Origin: Clostridiaceae bacterium
GTDB lineage: Bacteria; Bacillota; Clostridia; Saccharofermentanales; DTU023
Length of the DNA: 64,000 nt
Reading direction: 5' to 3'
NCBI GenBank assembly: GCA_012841015.1
Contig: DUVN01000030.1
Span: 39,880 to 103,879 of the forward strand
The notes beneath the pieces were generated by a model, which did no database searches, had not been told where the DNA came from, and worked only from the letters and a program-made list of their open reading frames with translations. Numbering within the stretch: the stretch's first letter is position 1; each line of letters starts with the position of its first letter. The translations under genes were made by a program, and so were the position numbers. Below, one piece after another: positions 25,382 through 32,868 of this stretch.

Positions 25382-26518
25382 TTATTCCAGTCTTAATGTC
25401 ATGTCGATGTATTTTGCCGAAACGTGAGGATACGTAAAATCGCCAAAGAGTGTTGTATATGTCATTAGTCCGTTGTATTCTCCATAGAAGGTCACTATAT
25501 CATCTTCCAGAAAGCTCGGCATGCGATCATCTACGAGTGTGTAGTCAACGTATATGGTATCCAACGTGAAAACACCTCCCTCTACTATCTTAATCCGATA
25601 AGCGTACTTAAAGAAATCTTCTATTATTTCAACAATCTTCCCAGTAAATGTCACATGACGTCCCTTATAATTTTCCGGATTTTGAGCCAATTCTTTATAG
25701 GAGATTGAATCGCATTGAGCTTTATATTCCTCAGCAGATAAGCTTGGACATTTTATTTCTAAGGGAGTTTCTTTATCTTTATAATGAATTGTCAAAGTTG
25801 ACGTTTCGCCTGTACGAAGAGTAATGATATCGGATACAACCCAATCTCTAACTCTTTCGGTTGAACCATTTTTGTAGTGAGCTGTTACGATGACGTTATC
25901 ATCGCCTGATCTAATTGTTGTTCCCTCTTTCGTATCGCCTACATATTCAGCAGATATTTTTTCTAAAGCCGACGTGTTACACTTCACGAGTATTTCGCTG
26001 GAAAAATCGCCACACTTAACCACGATTGTCGCAACTTCGTCTGCCTTCAACGTTTGGGGGCGTTCAATCATCCAATCTGTTTCATTTTTTATTGTGCCAT
26101 TTTTATAGTGTCCCGTTACTTTGATTCCTTCGTTAGAATTAGAGAGAACAGTACCTTCCTTTGTGTCACCGTCGTATTCAACTTCGATGCGTACCCGTTC
26201 ACTCGTCGAACATTCAACCTCGATCTCATAACGTAAGCCTTTATACGTAATTTCAACAGCTGACGTCTGATCTTTTTCTAGTGTGGCAGGTTTTTCGATT
26301 GTCCAGTTGTCGATTTTCTCTTTTTTACCGTCAATGGTAATTCCGGTTACGATAAAACCTTTATTGTTTTCATCTAGCACAACTCCTTCACTTGTATCAC
26401 CAGCGTAAGTAGCTTCAATGGCTTCAAATTTTGCTTCACAACCGAATATCGCGATCGAAAATAAGCTGACGCACAAGATGAAAGTAACTATTTTATAGCG
26501 GGGATTCAGATCATTCAT
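25382..26518 (-). CDS. Lipoprotein with three Ig-like repeats and a C-terminal domain
   Basis: The protein has about 378 residues, with a signal peptide and the lipobox 'S-I-A-I-F-G-C'. Three repeats follow, each with 'A/E-Y-x-G-D-T-x-E-G-x-x-x' and a later 'W-x-I/V-x-x-P/I' and 'T-S-x-x/T-I' pattern, resembling bacterial Ig-like folds. The C-terminal 120 residues start with 'Y-K-E-L-A-Q-N-P-E-N-Y-K-G-R-H-V-T-F-T-G-K-I-V', a segment seen in Gram-positive lipoproteins, probably a beta-barrel. It is anchored outside the cell and its function is unknown. ATG 26518 has GGAAG upstream; a TTG at 26554 is an alternative. It is convergent with the ABC ATPase gene and divergent from arcA. Confidence 0.75.
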   Translation of the reverse strand: MNDLNPRYKIVTFILCVSLFSIAIFGCEAKFEAIEATYAGDTSEGVVLDENNKGFIVTGITIDGKKEKIDNWTIEKPATLEKDQTSAVEITYKGLRYEIEVECSTSERVRIEVEYDGDTKEGTVLSNSNEGIKVTGHYKNGTIKNETDWMIERPQTLKADEVATIVVKCGDFSSEILVKCNTSALEKISAEYVGDTKEGTTIRSGDDNVIVTAHYKNGSTERVRDWVVSDIITLRTGETSTLTIHYKDKETPLEIKCPSLSAEEYKAQCDSISYKELAQNPENYKGRHVTFTGKIVEIIEDFFKYAYRIKIVEGGVFTLDTIYVDYTLVDDRMPSFLEDDIVTFYGEYNGLMTYTTLFGDFTYPHVSAKYIDMTLRLE

Positions 26519-26813
26519 AAGCCGTTCTTCCAGTCCTCCAGTTTGCTTATACAATCATTTCTCTAATGATTGAGTATCAACGATCAAGACAAGAAATTGT
26601 AACTAAGTGTATGTTTTTGATGGAACGGTGTCAAGAGATCGATACACACGAATACTTTTTCCATGCAATGAATCACAAGCATCCGTCAATTTTATATTTG
26701 TGGAATTTTTGTATGCTGTCCGTTCGTTTTGTGTCATATGTGTATCTTTTTTTGCTGATTCTTTTTAGCTGAAGGACTAGGACTAGGGTGAGAGCTAGAA
26801 GTTTATACAACCA

Positions 26814-26842
26814 TTGCTGATTTTTGCATAAAGGGGTATACT
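26814..26842 (+). promoter_or_regulatory. Likely promoter of the arginine/ornithine operon
   Basis: TTGCTG (26814-26819) and TATACT (26837-26842) are spaced by 17 bases. They lie in the 416-base gap between the reverse lipoprotein gene and arcA. The rest of that gap (26519-26813) is AT-rich and shows no convincing gene. I see no clear ArgR-type operator. Confidence 0.6.
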
Positions 26843-26934
26843 AAAACATGTGTGAGTATTCCGTGAGGGGGTAAAGCGGAATATCTCTTCTCGTCGATAC
26901 CCCCCTAGTGCATTTGTTGCCAGTGGAGGTTTTT

Positions 26935-28155
26935 GTGTCTGAACGATCCGGGGTCCAGATTTTTTCTGAAATTGGACGGATTAAGCGCATCATGCTGCAC
27001 CGTCCTGGGCGCGAGCTGGATAATCTCACGCCACCCAACATGAAGAGGCTTCTGTTCGACGAAATTCCCGATAGCCACGTAGCCGAGCGCGAGCATGATA
27101 TGTTTGCCGATATTCTCCGAGAAAGAGGTGCTGATGTCGTCTATGTAGCCGATTTGTTATCGGATGTTTTGGCCGATCTATCTGTCAGAGACGCTTTTCT
27201 GCATGAGTTTTTGGAAGAGGCGAATATCTATCGCAGTCAGTGGAATGACATTTATGACTATCTGTACAGCATGAAAGATTCTAACGATGTCACATCGACC
27301 GTGATCATGGGTCTTCGCAGGGAGGATATTTCGTTTAACAACGAGCATCTTGACCTTCTCGATCGCAAGAAGACCTTGTGGTTTGATCCCATACCGAATC
27401 TTTACTATACCCGCGACGCGATGACCGTGATCGGAAACGGTGTATCCGTCAACTGTATGTGGACGGATACGCGCAAACGCGAGACGTTGATCATGAAGTA
27501 CATTACGGCACATCACCCATATTTCGCCGGTGCTACTTCATTCTACACTCGAGACGAGAATGCGTCTTTGGAAGGCGGCGACATACTCGTCCTGTCCCCG
27601 AAAGTTGTAGCGATCGGCATTTCTCAACGGACGGAGTCAGCAGCAGTCAAGACCTTAGCGACACGTATTCTCCAAAGTGACATGGGTTTTGAGCACGTTC
27701 TCGCTTTCTTTATACCTATAAAACGAGCTTTCATGCACCTCGATACGGTCTTTACCATGGTCGATCACGAGATTTTCACGATTCACCCTGAGGTCGAGGG
27801 GCAGATTGAGATCCTGGACATTACAAAGGGTAAAGACTGTGCTCTCCTTGTGAAGAATCTAGGTGGCGATCTGGAGGATGTCTTGAAAGAGACGCTCGGT
27901 TTGTCCGAGATTGAACTCATTCGCTGTGGGGGCACAAGCGTGATCGATGCGCAACGTGAACAGTGGAATGACGGCTCGAATACGCTTGCGATTGCTCCGG
28001 GTGAGGTGGTCGTCTATGAGCGAAACCGTGTGACAAATCGCCTCTTGAGAGAGGCGGGCGTGATCTTGCATGAGATTCCCGCTTCTGAATTGTCGCGAGG
28101 ACGTGGCGGTCCGCGTTGCATGTCAATGCCGTTATGGCGCGAACTGCTCGACTAA
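26935..28155 (+). CDS. arcA: Arginine deiminase
   Basis: This 406-residue enzyme converts arginine to citrulline and ammonia. Family marks are the N-terminal 'V-L-H-R-P-G-R-E-L-x-x-L'-like segment (I-M-L-H-R-P-G-R-E-L-D-N-L), 'P-N-L-Y-Y-T-R-D', 'A-S-L-E-G-G-D', 'M-H-L-D-T-V-F-T' and the nucleophilic cysteine near the end in 'G-G-P-R-C-M-S-M-P'. GTG 26935 is chosen because GGAGGT lies just upstream; a longer frame from 26908 has no such site. It leads the amino-acid operon. The cytoplasmic pathway normally continues with ornithine transcarbamylase, which is absent here. Confidence 0.95.
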   Translation: MSERSGVQIFSEIGRIKRIMLHRPGRELDNLTPPNMKRLLFDEIPDSHVAEREHDMFADILRERGADVVYVADLLSDVLADLSVRDAFLHEFLEEANIYRSQWNDIYDYLYSMKDSNDVTSTVIMGLRREDISFNNEHLDLLDRKKTLWFDPIPNLYYTRDAMTVIGNGVSVNCMWTDTRKRETLIMKYITAHHPYFAGATSFYTRDENASLEGGDILVLSPKVVAIGISQRTESAAVKTLATRILQSDMGFEHVLAFFIPIKRAFMHLDTVFTMVDHEIFTIHPEVEGQIEILDITKGKDCALLVKNLGGDLEDVLKETLGLSEIELIRCGGTSVIDAQREQWNDGSNTLAIAPGEVVVYERNRVTNRLLREAGVILHEIPASELSRGRGGPRCMSMPLWRELLD

Positions 28156-28182
28156 GCGTTCGGTCGTTCAGAAGCAATGATA

Positions 28183-28210
28183 ACGAATGGGCGCGATCGC
28201 GCCCATTCGT
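28183..28210. terminator. Perfect 28-bp inverted repeat between arcA and arcC
   Basis: The sequence from ACGAATGGGC to GCCCATTCGT is a perfect palindrome of 28 bases with a CGCGATCGCG centre. As RNA it would form a very stable hairpin. No T run follows, so it may be an mRNA-processing or stabilising element or a partial terminator rather than a full one. Confidence 0.6.
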
Positions 28211-28258
28211 ATAGAATAGAGATATCACTTCATCACTAATTTTGGAGGTTTAATAAAC

Positions 28259-29179
28259 GTGAAAAAAAGAATTGTTGTAGCCTTAGGTGGCAATGCTCTA
28301 GGCAATACACCCGAAGAACAACGGAAACTCGTTCGCCAAACGGCGAAACCGATCGCTGATTTGATTGCGGACGGCCACGATGTGGTGATCGCTCACGGAA
28401 ACGGGCCGCAAGTCGGTATGATCAACGTGGCATTCAGCGGCGGTCAAGTCCCTCGTATGCCGTTCCCGGAATGTGGAGCGATGAGCCAAGGGTATATTGG
28501 ATTCCATCTGCAAAATGCATTGCGTGAGGAACTCCTTTCACGCGGGATAGATCGTCCCGTCGCAACGATTGTGACGCAAGTCGTCGTCGATAAGAACGAC
28601 CCTGCTTTTGAGGATCCGACGAAACCGATTGGGAAGTTCTTCAGCAAAGAAGATGCTGAGAGGGTAGCGGCGGAAACAGGCTACATCATAAAGGAAGATG
28701 CAGGCCGCGGATACCGTCGCGTCGTCGCCTCGCCGAAACCGATCGAAGTCGTTGAAAATAAAACAGTTGAAGCGCTGATCAGTGATGGCCAGATTGTTAT
28801 TACGGTCGGTGGCGGCGGCATTCCCGTGATAAAGAATGGACATACGCTGGAAGGTGTCGCTGCCGTGATCGATAAAGATTTTGCATCTGGCGTGCTCGCC
28901 GAGATGATTAACGCCGATTTTTTGATTATTCTGACAGCTGTCGAGAAAATCGCTCTCAATTTCGGCAAGCCTAATGAGACGTGGCTCGATCAAGTGAGCG
29001 TCGCTGAGATGGAAAAGTACATGGAGGAAGGCCATTTTGCGCCAGGGTCCATGTTGCCGAAGGTTGAGGCGAGTGTGGCCTTTGCAAAATCCGGAAAGGG
29101 ACGTGTTGCGCTTGTGACTTCACTGGAAAAGGCGAGCAGCGGCATTAAAGGGGAAACAGGTACGCACATCAGTTTGTAA
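28259..29179 (+). CDS. arcC: Carbamate kinase
   Basis: This 306-residue enzyme makes ATP and carbamate from carbamoyl phosphate and ADP. Recognisable segments are 'V-A-L-G-G-N-A-L', 'H-G-N-G-P-Q-V-G', 'V-T-Q-V-V-V-D', 'G-R-G-Y-R-R-V-V-A-S-P-x-P', 'G-G-G-G-I-P-V' and the C-terminal 'F-A-P-G-S-M-L-P-K-V-E-A'. GTG 28259 has GGAGGT upstream. With arcA it forms two of the three arginine deiminase pathway steps. Confidence 0.95.
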   Translation: MKKRIVVALGGNALGNTPEEQRKLVRQTAKPIADLIADGHDVVIAHGNGPQVGMINVAFSGGQVPRMPFPECGAMSQGYIGFHLQNALREELLSRGIDRPVATIVTQVVVDKNDPAFEDPTKPIGKFFSKEDAERVAAETGYIIKEDAGRGYRRVVASPKPIEVVENKTVEALISDGQIVITVGGGGIPVIKNGHTLEGVAAVIDKDFASGVLAEMINADFLIILTAVEKIALNFGKPNETWLDQVSVAEMEKYMEEGHFAPGSMLPKVEASVAFAKSGKGRVALVTSLEKASSGIKGETGTHISL

Positions 29180-29232
29180 TGTTGTAAGCACTGGCTAAAC
29201 GAGGCAAATCAACTGCCGAGAGGGGGGAATTT

Positions 29233-30600
29233 ATGAGAGATATCAGAGTCGCTCTCTGGGGTTTTGGCGCCATGGGGAGCGGAATAGCTAAGATGATCGC
29301 ATCTAAAGAAGGACTTGCCATTTCCGGAGTTTGCGTTAGGCGAGAGCACCTCGTGGGGCAAGAGGTCTACGCCTATCTGGGCATCGACCGCGGCGACTGC
29401 GACCCTGTGATCATCACGAATAAAATCGAAAATATTGTCAGGCGCGATCTTTGTGATATCGTAATCTTGGCGACCGATTCGTTCGTAGAAGCTCAATTTG
29501 ACAAGATTATGTTCTGTCTTGATCGAGGCGTCCATGTGATTACGATGGCCGAAGAGATGGCATGGCCTTGGGCGCAAAATGAAGAGCTCGCTGACAAGAT
29601 TGATGCGCTTGCAAGGAAGCGTGGTGTCGCTGTACTCGGGACTGGGATCAATCCCGGTTTTGTTCTCGATTATTTGATCCTTGCCTTGAGCGGAACGTGT
29701 GAACATGTCGAGTCGATTTCTGCTGCACGTATCAATGATCTTGCGCCTTTTGGTAAGTCGGTCATGGTCGAACAGGGTGTCGGCATCTCGGTCGAGGAAT
29801 TCGACAGGCGTAAGGCGGAAGGCAGTCTCGCGGGACACGTCGGTTTTCCCGAGTCGATGGCGATGATTGCTGCAGGTATGGGTGTTGAGCTCACTGATAT
29901 TGAACAGACTCGTGACCCAATCATCACGAATGTCGACAGAGAATCGGCGTATGGTGAGGCGAAAAAGGGTCATCTGGCCGGTATACGCCAACAGAGCTAC
30001 GGTAGAGTCGCTGACGGTAAAGTATTCATCCATCTCGATCATCCGCAACAGATTTGCCCTGAGGATGAAGGCGTCAACACCGGAGATTATGTGACGATTC
30101 GCGCCAACGGATATGACATGAATCTGTCGATTGTCCCCGAGACACCGGGCGGTATCGGGACGATCGCGATGGTCGTCAACATGATCCCACACGTTCTAGG
30201 TGCAAAACCTGGACTCCGTTCCATGCTTGATCTCCCTGTACCGCGCTGTATTCTGGGCAACTACGCTGAACAGGTGCATCGCACCAGAGACCGCCAATTC
30301 CTTAGAGGTGAACTCGTCTCCATCGAGTCTGTCATTCTCCCCGTCGGTGAACGCGCACCTCAGGTGCCCGACGATACGCAACGTACGCCGCTCCGCGTTT
30401 TTACAAAAGGTTTTTTGCAGGAAGAATCGGCGCGACGTGGCGATACGGTCACGGTGAAGACGATGAGCGATCGCCTTGTGGAAGGAACGCTCACCAATCG
30501 CTCTGTCTCTCCGACGCATACGTTTGGGGATTACGTCCCTGAATTGATGACCGTCCACAGACAAGTGTTCGACATCTTGTTCGGAGGTGCGGGAAAATGA
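29233..30600 (+). CDS. Fused 2,4-diaminopentanoate dehydrogenase / 2-amino-4-oxopentanoate thiolase alpha subunit
   Basis: This one continuous 455-codon frame contains two consecutive enzymes of ornithine fermentation. Residues 1 to about 347 match Ord: an N-terminal nucleotide fold 'A-L-W-G-F-G-A-M-G-S-G', then 'G-T-G-I-N-P-G-F-V-L-D' and an end resembling 'L-D-L-P-V-P-R'. Residues about 356-455 match OrtA, with 'P-V-G-E-R-A-P-Q-V-P-D-D-T', 'F-T-K-G-F-L' and 'H-T-F-G-D-Y-V-P-E-L'. Ord oxidatively deaminates 2,4-diaminopentanoate; OrtA pairs with OrtB to release acetyl-CoA and D-alanine. OrtA is usually a separate gene of about 100 codons. The next gene, ortB, overlaps by 4 bases. Confidence 0.9.
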   Translation: MRDIRVALWGFGAMGSGIAKMIASKEGLAISGVCVRREHLVGQEVYAYLGIDRGDCDPVIITNKIENIVRRDLCDIVILATDSFVEAQFDKIMFCLDRGVHVITMAEEMAWPWAQNEELADKIDALARKRGVAVLGTGINPGFVLDYLILALSGTCEHVESISAARINDLAPFGKSVMVEQGVGISVEEFDRRKAEGSLAGHVGFPESMAMIAAGMGVELTDIEQTRDPIITNVDRESAYGEAKKGHLAGIRQQSYGRVADGKVFIHLDHPQQICPEDEGVNTGDYVTIRANGYDMNLSIVPETPGGIGTIAMVVNMIPHVLGAKPGLRSMLDLPVPRCILGNYAEQVHRTRDRQFLRGELVSIESVILPVGERAPQVPDDTQRTPLRVFTKGFLQEESARRGDTVTVKTMSDRLVEGTLTNRSVSPTHTFGDYVPELMTVHRQVFDILFGGAGK

Positions 30601-31994
30601 AAGACATGACGTACAAAGCCGTCATGAGTCGGCAGAATGACATCATGCGCCAGTCGCTCGGCATCGATTATGACGACTACGAGCGTGGCGGTATTGCCTT
30701 TGACTATGAAGCCATGATGCGTGATGTTGGTATCACAATCGATGAAGTCGTTCAGATACAACGCGATCTTAGCGTCGGCAATACGCCGCTCATGGATGTA
30801 AAGAACTTAACGGCACTCGCTAGAAAATTATCGGAGCCCGGTTATGGCGCGAGAATTCTCATCAAGGATGAGGCAGCCAATCCGTCAGGTAGCTTCAAAG
30901 CACGTCGTGCGGCACTTTCCGTATGGGATGCCAAGCGGAAAGGCTATAAAGGCGTCATTGCAGCGACATCTGGCAATTATGGTGCCGCTGTAGCCAGCAT
31001 GGCCGCTAAGCTCGGTTTGAAATGTATTGTGCTTCAGGAATGCTACGACAGTGAGCTCATAGGCCAACCGGAGATACTTGAAAAACAGAGAAAATGTGAG
31101 GCGTTTGGGGCCGAAGTCGTTCAGACGACGGTAGGGCCGGAGCTTTTCTATCTTGCGCTTCGTATGTTAGAAGAGACGGGTTTTTATAATGCGTCTCTCT
31201 ATTCACCATCTGCAATTGCCGGCATTGAGACACTCGGTTATGAGATTGCACACCAATGTCGCGATGAATACGGTATTGTCCCCGATGTTGTTATCGCGAC
31301 ACAGGCGGGAGGAGGCAATCTGACCGGAACGGCACGAGGACTTTTAAAGGCAGGTCTCAACGACACGAAAGTCTATGCAGCGAGTGTCGATCTCACCGGA
31401 CTGTCGATGGCCTCTGACCGCGATTTCAACCGCAAATCGTTCACGACGGGGCACACAGGCTTTGGCATTCCCTTTGCGTCACTTCCCGACCGTAGTGACG
31501 TTCCGAGGAACGCTGCCCGTGCGTTGCGCTACATCGATCGCTATCTTCTCGTCAGGCAGGGAGAGGTATTTTACACGACAGAAATGTTGGCAGCGTTAGA
31601 GGGACTCGAGCGCGGACCAGCCGGTAACACTTCGTTAGCTGCTGCTTTCGCACTTGCGCGGACAATGCCGGAAGATCAGACCATTGTTGTGCAAGAGACG
31701 GAATACACAGGCGCGGGGAAGCACCCAATGGCACAGTTGACGTTTGCGAGACAGAATGGAATCAACGTTTACATCGGAGATCCGGAAGAAGAAATACCTG
31801 GTCAGTCGATCGTTCTTCCTGCACACCCATCGATGATCCGCGTGCGCGATTACGACATGAGGCGCCTACGTGCCTCCGCTCTACGCCGTCTCACTGCAGG
31901 TGGCGGTCCGTGGTCAGACGGCGAGATTGCCTACATGGCAGATGAGCTCAACATCTCCGTTGAAGAGACAGAAGCGATGCTCGAAACACTGTAA
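30597..31994 (+). CDS. ortB: 2-amino-4-oxopentanoate thiolase beta subunit
   Basis: This 465-residue PLP enzyme of fold type II has the lysine motif 'N-P-S-G-S-F-K-A-R-R-A' and the glycine-rich phosphate loop near 'A-G-G-G-N-L-T-G-T-A'. With OrtA it splits 2-amino-4-oxopentanoate with CoA into acetyl-CoA and D-alanine, the last step of the oxidative ornithine branch. It overlaps the ord-ortA fusion by an ATGA. The next gene in the operon is 480 bases away, separated by a tandem repeat. Confidence 0.93.
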   Translation: MKDMTYKAVMSRQNDIMRQSLGIDYDDYERGGIAFDYEAMMRDVGITIDEVVQIQRDLSVGNTPLMDVKNLTALARKLSEPGYGARILIKDEAANPSGSFKARRAALSVWDAKRKGYKGVIAATSGNYGAAVASMAAKLGLKCIVLQECYDSELIGQPEILEKQRKCEAFGAEVVQTTVGPELFYLALRMLEETGFYNASLYSPSAIAGIETLGYEIAHQCRDEYGIVPDVVIATQAGGGNLTGTARGLLKAGLNDTKVYAASVDLTGLSMASDRDFNRKSFTTGHTGFGIPFASLPDRSDVPRNAARALRYIDRYLLVRQGEVFYTTEMLAALEGLERGPAGNTSLAAAFALARTMPEDQTIVVQETEYTGAGKHPMAQLTFARQNGINVYIGDPEEEIPGQSIVLPAHPSMIRVRDYDMRRLRASALRRLTAGGGPWSDGEIAYMADELNISVEETEAMLETL

Positions 31995-32089
31995 ACGGTG
32001 TAGCGAGGGGAAGACTTAAAATGAATCGTGCGTAGTTGATCTAGGAAAATTGGTTAACGGGTGTGGTCAAAATGCTTAGCATACGAAGC

Positions 32090-32409
32090 TGGTCAAAAAA
32101 CACGCTTTCGGCAAGAAGCTGTTACCCAAAGTGGAAAATTTGACCATAAGCTAGCGCAAAAGGCTCGAAAATGGTCAAAAATTACGCTTTCGGTAAGGCA
32201 CTGTTACCCAAAGTGGAAAATTTGACCATAAACCAGTGCAAAAGGCTCGAAGTTGGTCAAAAATTACGCTTTCGGTAAGGCACTGTTACCCAAAGTGGAA
32301 AATTTGACCATAAACCAGTGCAAAAGGCTCGAAGCTGGTCAAAAATTACGCTTTCGGTAAGACACTGTTACTCAAAGTGGAAAATTTGACCATAAACCAG
32401 CGCAAAAGA
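32090..32409 (+). repeat. 82-bp tandem repeat (about 3.9 copies) within the ornithine operon
   Basis: Units begin at 32090, 32172, 32254 and 32336, exactly 82 bases apart, and the last ends near 32409. Units two to four are almost identical; the first is more diverged. Each holds an outer inverted pair TGGTCAAA/TTTGACCA, and units two and three also an inner pair GGTAA/TTACC around a 7-base loop, so each could form a two-tier hairpin. A partial TGGTCAAAA also precedes the array at 32064. The 485-base gap between ortB and oraS contains no convincing gene, and the rest of it is unremarkable. Confidence 0.9.
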
Positions 32410-32478
32410 TTGTCAGTGGAGTAGCGGCGGTTGAGTAGATAGGATGCTCATTAAGAATTAAGAGAGGAGAGGAGCTGA

Positions 32479-32868
32479 ATGGCCGACAGAGAAAGAAGGG
32501 ACGTGTCGACAGATGCGACGTTTGAAGAACGGCGCCGACACCTTGCACATCTGTCAGACGAAGGACTCTATAGGCGCTTTTGGGAGTTGACCGAGAAGAT
32601 TGTTGAGCCTCTTTTACAGGTGGGTAGAGAATATACAACGCCTGCTATTGAGCGGAGTATTCTTCTTCGCATGGGGTTTTCTAGTATAGAGGCGCAGGCG
32701 ATTGTTCGTGGTGTGATTGATCACGGGCTGATGGAGAGGGGCGCCGGGCATATCGTCTGGAAAGTGTCGGAAGAACTAGGGTTTTCCATACGTGAGAGCG
32801 GGTTGTTGCTTGCTGAGGGCAAGCACTGGGACGTGGCGTTACGCCTATTTGACGAGGTTGCCTCATGA
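32479..32868 (+). CDS. oraS: D-ornithine 4,5-aminomutase small subunit
   Basis: The protein has 129 residues, close to the usual 120. Sequence such as 'R-R-H-L-A-H-L-S-D-E-G-L-Y-R-R-F-W-E-L' and 'T-P-A-I-E-R-S-I-L-L-R-M-G-F-S' is typical of OraS, which binds OraE and completes the adenosylcobalamin- and PLP-dependent enzyme. It rearranges D-ornithine to 2,4-diaminopentanoate. A strong AGGAGAGGAG site precedes ATG 32479, suggesting vigorous independent translation after the repeat. It overlaps oraE by 4 bases. Confidence 0.93.
   Translation: MADRERRDVSTDATFEERRRHLAHLSDEGLYRRFWELTEKIVEPLLQVGREYTTPAIERSILLRMGFSSIEAQAIVRGVIDHGLMERGAGHIVWKVSEELGFSIRESGLLLAEGKHWDVALRLFDEVAS

Noticed and set aside
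26566..26772. 68-codon forward frame before arcA
   Set aside because: No convincing ribosome site, it lies in the promoter region between divergent genes, and there is no recognisable product.
31995..32089. Cobalamin riboswitch before oraS
   Set aside because: I looked for the characteristic B12-box region in 31995-32478 and saw only the tandem repeat; a covariance search would settle it.
32090..32409. CRISPR array
   Set aside because: The whole 82-base unit is repeated, with no unique spacers, and no cas genes are nearby.
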